Below are positions 60,122 to 64,000 of a DNA stretch of 64,000 nucleotides, piece after piece (position 1 is the stretch's first letter; each line of letters begins with the position of its first letter). This DNA comes from Gammaproteobacteria bacterium (lineage in GTDB: Bacteria > Pseudomonadota > Gammaproteobacteria > Burkholderiales > Gallionellaceae). The position numbers and the translations under genes were made by a program. The stretch covers positions 124,001 to 188,000 of the forward strand of contig JAHJBC010000007.1 of assembly GCA_018813765.1 (NCBI GenBank), written 5' to 3'. The notes beneath the pieces are model-generated. The model was not told where the DNA came from. It did not search any database and worked only from the letters and a program-made list of their open reading frames with translations.

Positions 60122-60976
60122 ATGACTAACACCCATCGCTACACCCTCACCATCTCCTGCCCGGACCGCTCCGGCATCATCGCCGCCGTCACTGGCTTCA
60201 TCGCCGAGCACGGCGGTTTCATCGTCGAGGCGAGCTACCACACCGAGCAGGAGGCCCAGCGTTTTTTCATGCGCCAGGAGATCCGCGCCGATTCGCTGCC
60301 GTTCGATGCGGCCGAATTCCGCAAGCGCTTCGGCAAACTGGCACAGGATTTCGGCATGGACTGGCAGCTCGCCGATTCCGCCATCAAAAAACGGCTGGTG
60401 GTGCTGGTGAGCAAACAGGACCACTGCCTCGACGACCTGCTGCACCGCTGGCGCAGCGGCGAGTTGCAGGTGGACATTCCCTGCGTGATCTCCAACCATG
60501 AGGATTTGCGCAGCTTCGTCGAATGGCACGGCATCCCCTTCATCCATGTCGACATGACCGACAAGGCTGCCGCGTTCGAAAAGATCGCGACACTATTCGA
60601 AGAGCATCACGGTGACAGCATGGTGTTGGCTCGCTTCATGCAAATATTGCCGCCCATGCTGTGCCAGCGTTTCCCCGGTCGCATCATCAACATCCACCAC
60701 AGTTTCCTGCCGTCCTTCGTCGGCGCCAAGCCCTACCACCAGGCCTACCTGCGCGGCGTGAAACTCATCGGCGCGACCTGCCACTATGTCACCGAAGAAC
60801 TGGATGCGGGCCCCATCATCGAGCAGGACACGGTACGCATCGACCACGGCGACGCGGTGGAGGATCTGGTGCGTTACGGTCGCGACATCGAGAAGACGGT
60901 ATTGGCACGCGGCTTGCGCTACCATGTCGAGGATCGCGTGCTGGTGTGCGGCAACAAGACCATCGTGTTTCGCTGA
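60122..60976 (+). CDS. purU: Formyltetrahydrofolate deformylase
   Basis: ACT-like N-terminus, PCVISNHEDLRSFVEWHGIPFIHV, IINIHHSFLPSFVGAKPYHQAYLRGVKLIGATCHYVTEELDAGPIIEQD. Confidence 0.96.
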   Translation: MTNTHRYTLTISCPDRSGIIAAVTGFIAEHGGFIVEASYHTEQEAQRFFMRQEIRADSLPFDAAEFRKRFGKLAQDFGMDWQLADSAIKKRLVVLVSKQDHCLDDLLHRWRSGELQVDIPCVISNHEDLRSFVEWHGIPFIHVDMTDKAAAFEKIATLFEEHHGDSMVLARFMQILPPMLCQRFPGRIINIHHSFLPSFVGAKPYHQAYLRGVKLIGATCHYVTEELDAGPIIEQDTVRIDHGDAVEDLVRYGRDIEKTVLARGLRYHVEDRVLVCGNKTIVFR

Positions 60977-61022
60977 GTCGGTGATATTTTCAATCGTTGC
61001 GCAATAAACAGGAGAAATATAA

Positions 61023-61565
61023 ATGAGCAGAATATTGATCATCGCCCTGGCTGCATTGTTTGCCGGCAGCGCCATGGCATTCGAACTGTCCAGCCCGGAC
61101 CCGGAGGTGACGAACGGCCGCCCGATGCCCAAGGCGCAGGAATTCCGCGGCATGGGCTGCAACGGCGACAATCTATCTCCCGAACTGGTCTGGAAGGATC
61201 CGCCTGCGGGCACGCTGAGCTTCGCGGTCACGGTGTTCGATCCGGATGCGCCTACCGGCAGCGGCTGGTGGCACTGGGTGGTGTACGACATTCCGGCTAC
61301 CGCCACCGGACTGCCTGCCGGCGCGGTGATCAAGGCTGCATTGCCGACGGGGACAAAACAGGGACGCAACGATTTCGGCCTGCGCAATTTCGGCGGCGCC
61401 TGTCCGCCGGTGGGTGACAAACCCCACCACTATGTATTCATGATCCATGCGCTCAAGGTCGAGAAACTGAACGTGCCGGATGACGCCAGTCCGGCGCTGA
61501 TCGGTTTCATGCTGCACAGCAACAGGCTGGGGCTGGCCAAGATGACCACGACCTATTCGAGGTAG
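61023..61565 (+). CDS. YbhB/YbcL family Raf kinase inhibitor-like (PEBP) protein
   Basis: Signal peptide; CNGDNLSPELVWKDPPAGTLSFAVTVFDPDAPTGSGWWHWVVYDIPA. Confidence 0.92.
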   Translation: MSRILIIALAALFAGSAMAFELSSPDPEVTNGRPMPKAQEFRGMGCNGDNLSPELVWKDPPAGTLSFAVTVFDPDAPTGSGWWHWVVYDIPATATGLPAGAVIKAALPTGTKQGRNDFGLRNFGGACPPVGDKPHHYVFMIHALKVEKLNVPDDASPALIGFMLHSNRLGLAKMTTTYSR

Positions 61566-61612
61566 CACTGCGGCATACGCTATCCCGCGTCAATCGGGAG
61601 ACAGGAGGCAGC

Positions 61613-62560
61613 ATGAACCAGCAGGATCGTGCACTGATCGAACAGAACAGCCTGTTCGCAGGGATGGACTTCGCCGCTGTCGAGTACATGCTGGAACGCA
61701 GTACGCTGCGCGATCTGGCCGCAGGCGACAAGCTGCTGCAACCCGAGCTGGCCAACCATCACCTTTTTCTGATCCTGGATGGCGAGTTGCGCGTCAACCT
61801 GATCGGGCAGGCAACCCTGGAGCATGCCTCGCTGAACGCCGGAGAATGCGCGGGCGAGATCTCGCTGGTGGACGGGCAGAACCCTTCGGCGTTGGTGGTG
61901 GCCGCCAAGCCCACGCGCGTGCTGGCCGTGCCGCACGACACGGTGTGGTCGCTGGTCGACCAGTCGCACGAGGTCGCGCGCAACCTGCTGGCCATCATCG
62001 CCGGGCGCATGCGCCGTGACAATTCCGCCCTCATCTCCTCGCACAGCAAACGCGCGCAATACGAACATCAGGCCACGGTCGACACGCTGACCGGCGTGCA
62101 TAACCGCCGCTGGATGAACGAGGCCTTTCCCAGGGTGCTGCACCGCTGCGCGCTGGATCACACGGCCAGCACGCTCATGGTGCTGGACATCGACCATTTC
62201 AAGCGCGTCAACGACAGCTACGGCCATCTTGTCGGCGATGTGGCACTGAAAGCGCTGGCAAACATCATGCAGCTCAACCTGCGGCCGCATGACCTGCTGG
62301 TGCGTTACGGCGGCGAGGAATTCGCCATCCTGCTGCCCGGCACCGGGGCCGAGGAAGCGCACTCCATCGCCGAACGCCTGCGCACCATGGTCGCCGCCAA
62401 CGAGATAAACAGCGGCGATGCGACGTTCAAGATTACCGTTTCCATCGGCATCGCGGCGGTCCACCATGAGGGCAAGCTGGAGGACTTCTTCGGCGCGGCA
62501 GATCAGGCGCTGTACCGCGCCAAAGAGAACGGGCGCAACCGCGTCGAGGTCGCGAGCTGA
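61613..62560 (+). CDS. Cyclic-nucleotide-binding-like domain + GGDEF diguanylate cyclase
   Basis: N-terminal cNMP-like ALIEQNSLFAGMDFAAVEYMLERST...; VDTLTGVHNRRWMNEAF, VRYGGEEFAILLPG. Confidence 0.92.
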   Translation: MNQQDRALIEQNSLFAGMDFAAVEYMLERSTLRDLAAGDKLLQPELANHHLFLILDGELRVNLIGQATLEHASLNAGECAGEISLVDGQNPSALVVAAKPTRVLAVPHDTVWSLVDQSHEVARNLLAIIAGRMRRDNSALISSHSKRAQYEHQATVDTLTGVHNRRWMNEAFPRVLHRCALDHTASTLMVLDIDHFKRVNDSYGHLVGDVALKALANIMQLNLRPHDLLVRYGGEEFAILLPGTGAEEAHSIAERLRTMVAANEINSGDATFKITVSIGIAAVHHEGKLEDFFGAADQALYRAKENGRNRVEVAS

Positions 62561-62580
62561 GTCTGCAACAGCTTCCCCGC

Positions 62581-62616
62581 AAGGACACAGGGCGCCAAAT
62601 GGCGCCCTGTGTCCTT
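62581..62616. repeat. Perfect 16-bp inverted repeat, 4-nt loop
   Basis: AAGGACACAGGGCGCC AAAT GGCGCCCTGTGTCCTT. Confidence 0.9.
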
Positions 62617-62637
62617 CATGCCGGAACGATCCGACTA

Positions 62638-62913
62638 TCAGCGTAACGTCGTCATGTATTTCTGTTCCGCTGCCGGGCGCAACGGCGCGGCAGGGTACTC
62701 GACATGAGGCAGCAGCGGATGCACTTCCTCCACCCGCTCCGCCAGCCGGTGCAACTCGTCGGAGCTGGCACTGTATGCCAGCTTGACAACTTCCCGCGCA
62801 TAGGCCGCGTCGGCGCACATCCACTCGACATCGATGATGCGATTGAATTCGCGCCGCAGCAGGACGTGCATGCGCCCGGCCAGTGAAAACATGATCTCCA
62901 TCTCTCCAGACAT
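62638..62913 (-). CDS. Small hypothetical protein
   Basis: 91-aa ORF in a gap between convergent/tandem genes. Confidence 0.5.
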   Translation of the reverse strand: MSGEMEIMFSLAGRMHVLLRREFNRIIDVEWMCADAAYAREVVKLAYSASSDELHRLAERVEEVHPLLPHVEYPAAPLRPAAEQKYMTTLR

Positions 62914-62949
62914 CGTTTGCTCCAGACTTGCTTGTTAGGTCTCTAATGA

Positions 62950-62973
62950 AAAGGGCATCCGAAGATGCCCTTT
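62950..62973 (-). terminator. Intrinsic terminator downstream of amtB
   Basis: AAAGGGCATC-cgaa-GATGCCCTTT; T-rich on minus strand. Confidence 0.8.
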
Positions 62974-62994
62974 CCTGTTGCTTGCAGCAAGAAC

Positions 62995-64000
62995 TTACTG
63001 GTTGTAAGCGCGCTCGCCGTGAGTCGCTGTGTCCAGACCTTCACGCTCGGCTTCTTCCGAAACGCGCAGACCCATGACCATATCGACGATCTTGAAGCAG
63101 ACATAGGCGACCACACCGGACCACACGATGGTGATCGCGACGCCGGTTGCCTGGGTGATGACCTGCCCCATCATGGAGTAGTCGTCCACACCCACGCCGC
63201 CCAGTGCCGGGGAGACGAAGATGCCGGTGCCGATGGCGCCGATGATGCCGCCGACGGCGTGGATACCGAACACGTCGAGCGAGTCGTCATAGCCCAGCGA
63301 CTTCTTCAGGCCGGACACCGCCCACAGGCAGATCGGACCGACGATCAGGCCGAGGATGATGGCGCCCATCGGGCCGACCAGACCGGCAGCCGGTGTGACG
63401 GCGACCAGACCGGCGACCGCGCCGGAAGCGATACCCAGCATCGAAGCCTTGCCGCGCATCATCTTTTCAGCAGCCATCCAGCTCAGTGCCGCAGCAGCGG
63501 TGGCGACGATGGTGTTGAGCAGCGCCAGTGCTGCACCGCCGGTGGCTTCCAGGTTGGAACCGGCGTTGAAGCCGAACCAGCCCACCCACAGCAGCGAGGC
63601 GCCGATCATGGTCATCGGCAGGTTGTGCGGAGCCATCGGCTCCTTGCCGTAACCGATGCGCTTGCCGATCACGATGGCACCGACCAGAGCGGCCACACCG
63701 GCGTTGATGTGCACCACGGTACCGCCGGCGAAGTCCAGCGCGCCCTTCTCGAACAGGTAACCGCCGGTTGCCCACACCATGTGTGCGATCGGCAGGTAGG
63801 AGAAGGTGAACCACAGTGCGGAGAACACCATCAGCGAACCGAACTTGATGCGCTCGGCGAAGCCGCCGATGATCAGCGCGGTGGTGATCGCCGCGAAGGT
63901 CAGCTGGAAGGCCACGAAGGTGAACTCGGGGATCACCACGCCGTCGGTGAAGGTGGCGGCTGTGCTGTCACCGGTCATGCCGGCCAGGAACAGCTTGGAG
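62995..64000 (-). CDS. amtB: Ammonium transporter AmtB, N-terminus outside window
   Basis: FAERIKFGSLMVFSALWFTFSYLPIAHMVWATGGYLFEKGALDFAGGTVVHINAGVAALVGAIVIGKR, DDSLDVFGIHAVGGIIGAIGTGIF; frame open to window end. Confidence 0.96.
   Translation of the reverse strand, partial: SKLFLAGMTGDSTAATFTDGVVIPEFTFVAFQLTFAAITTALIIGGFAERIKFGSLMVFSALWFTFSYLPIAHMVWATGGYLFEKGALDFAGGTVVHINAGVAALVGAIVIGKRIGYGKEPMAPHNLPMTMIGASLLWVGWFGFNAGSNLEATGGAALALLNTIVATAAAALSWMAAEKMMRGKASMLGIASGAVAGLVAVTPAAGLVGPMGAIILGLIVGPICLWAVSGLKKSLGYDDSLDVFGIHAVGGIIGAIGTGIFVSPALGGVGVDDYSMMGQVITQATGVAITIVWSGVVAYVCFKIVDMVMGLRVSEEAEREGLDTATHGERAYNQ

Overview
This window is a gene-dense, GC-rich chromosomal segment. It most resembles an autotrophic betaproteobacterium of the Gallionellaceae type (inferred from gene content only). 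Recognisable blocks: priA 3' end; a PAS/GGDEF/EAL protein; an FAD-linked oxidase; a NYN-domain protein; a small integron-cassette-like segment (8.2-9.5 kb) next to a ~550-bp inverted-repeat element; argS-SPOR-dsbA-SDR; gatCAB with a DUF3050-like gene between gatA and gatB; mreBCD-mrdA-rodA-rlpA; two large secreted lipoproteins; cbbR/cbbM-cbbQ-cbbO (form II RuBisCO) followed by fbp, purE, purC and beta-carbonic anhydrase; pyrE, xthA, ampG-like, metW-metX; a regulatory-type PTS (EIIA-HPr-EI); apbE-gshA; a NarX/NarL-like two-component pair; an ABC-F ATPase, murI, diguanylate cyclases, purU, and amtB (partial). The strongest hidden signals are: (1) a SAM-II (SAM-alpha)-like riboswitch with a plausible terminator/antiterminator upstream of metX; (2) an attC-like site between two cassette-like ORFs; (3) palindromic repeats inserted in frame inside cbbO, apbE and an SDR gene; (4) a 21-bp motif with one mismatch shared by the promoter regions on either side of the two-component pair. 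No tRNA, rRNA or CRISPR array was recognised. All family assignments come from reading the translated sequence; no database search was run.
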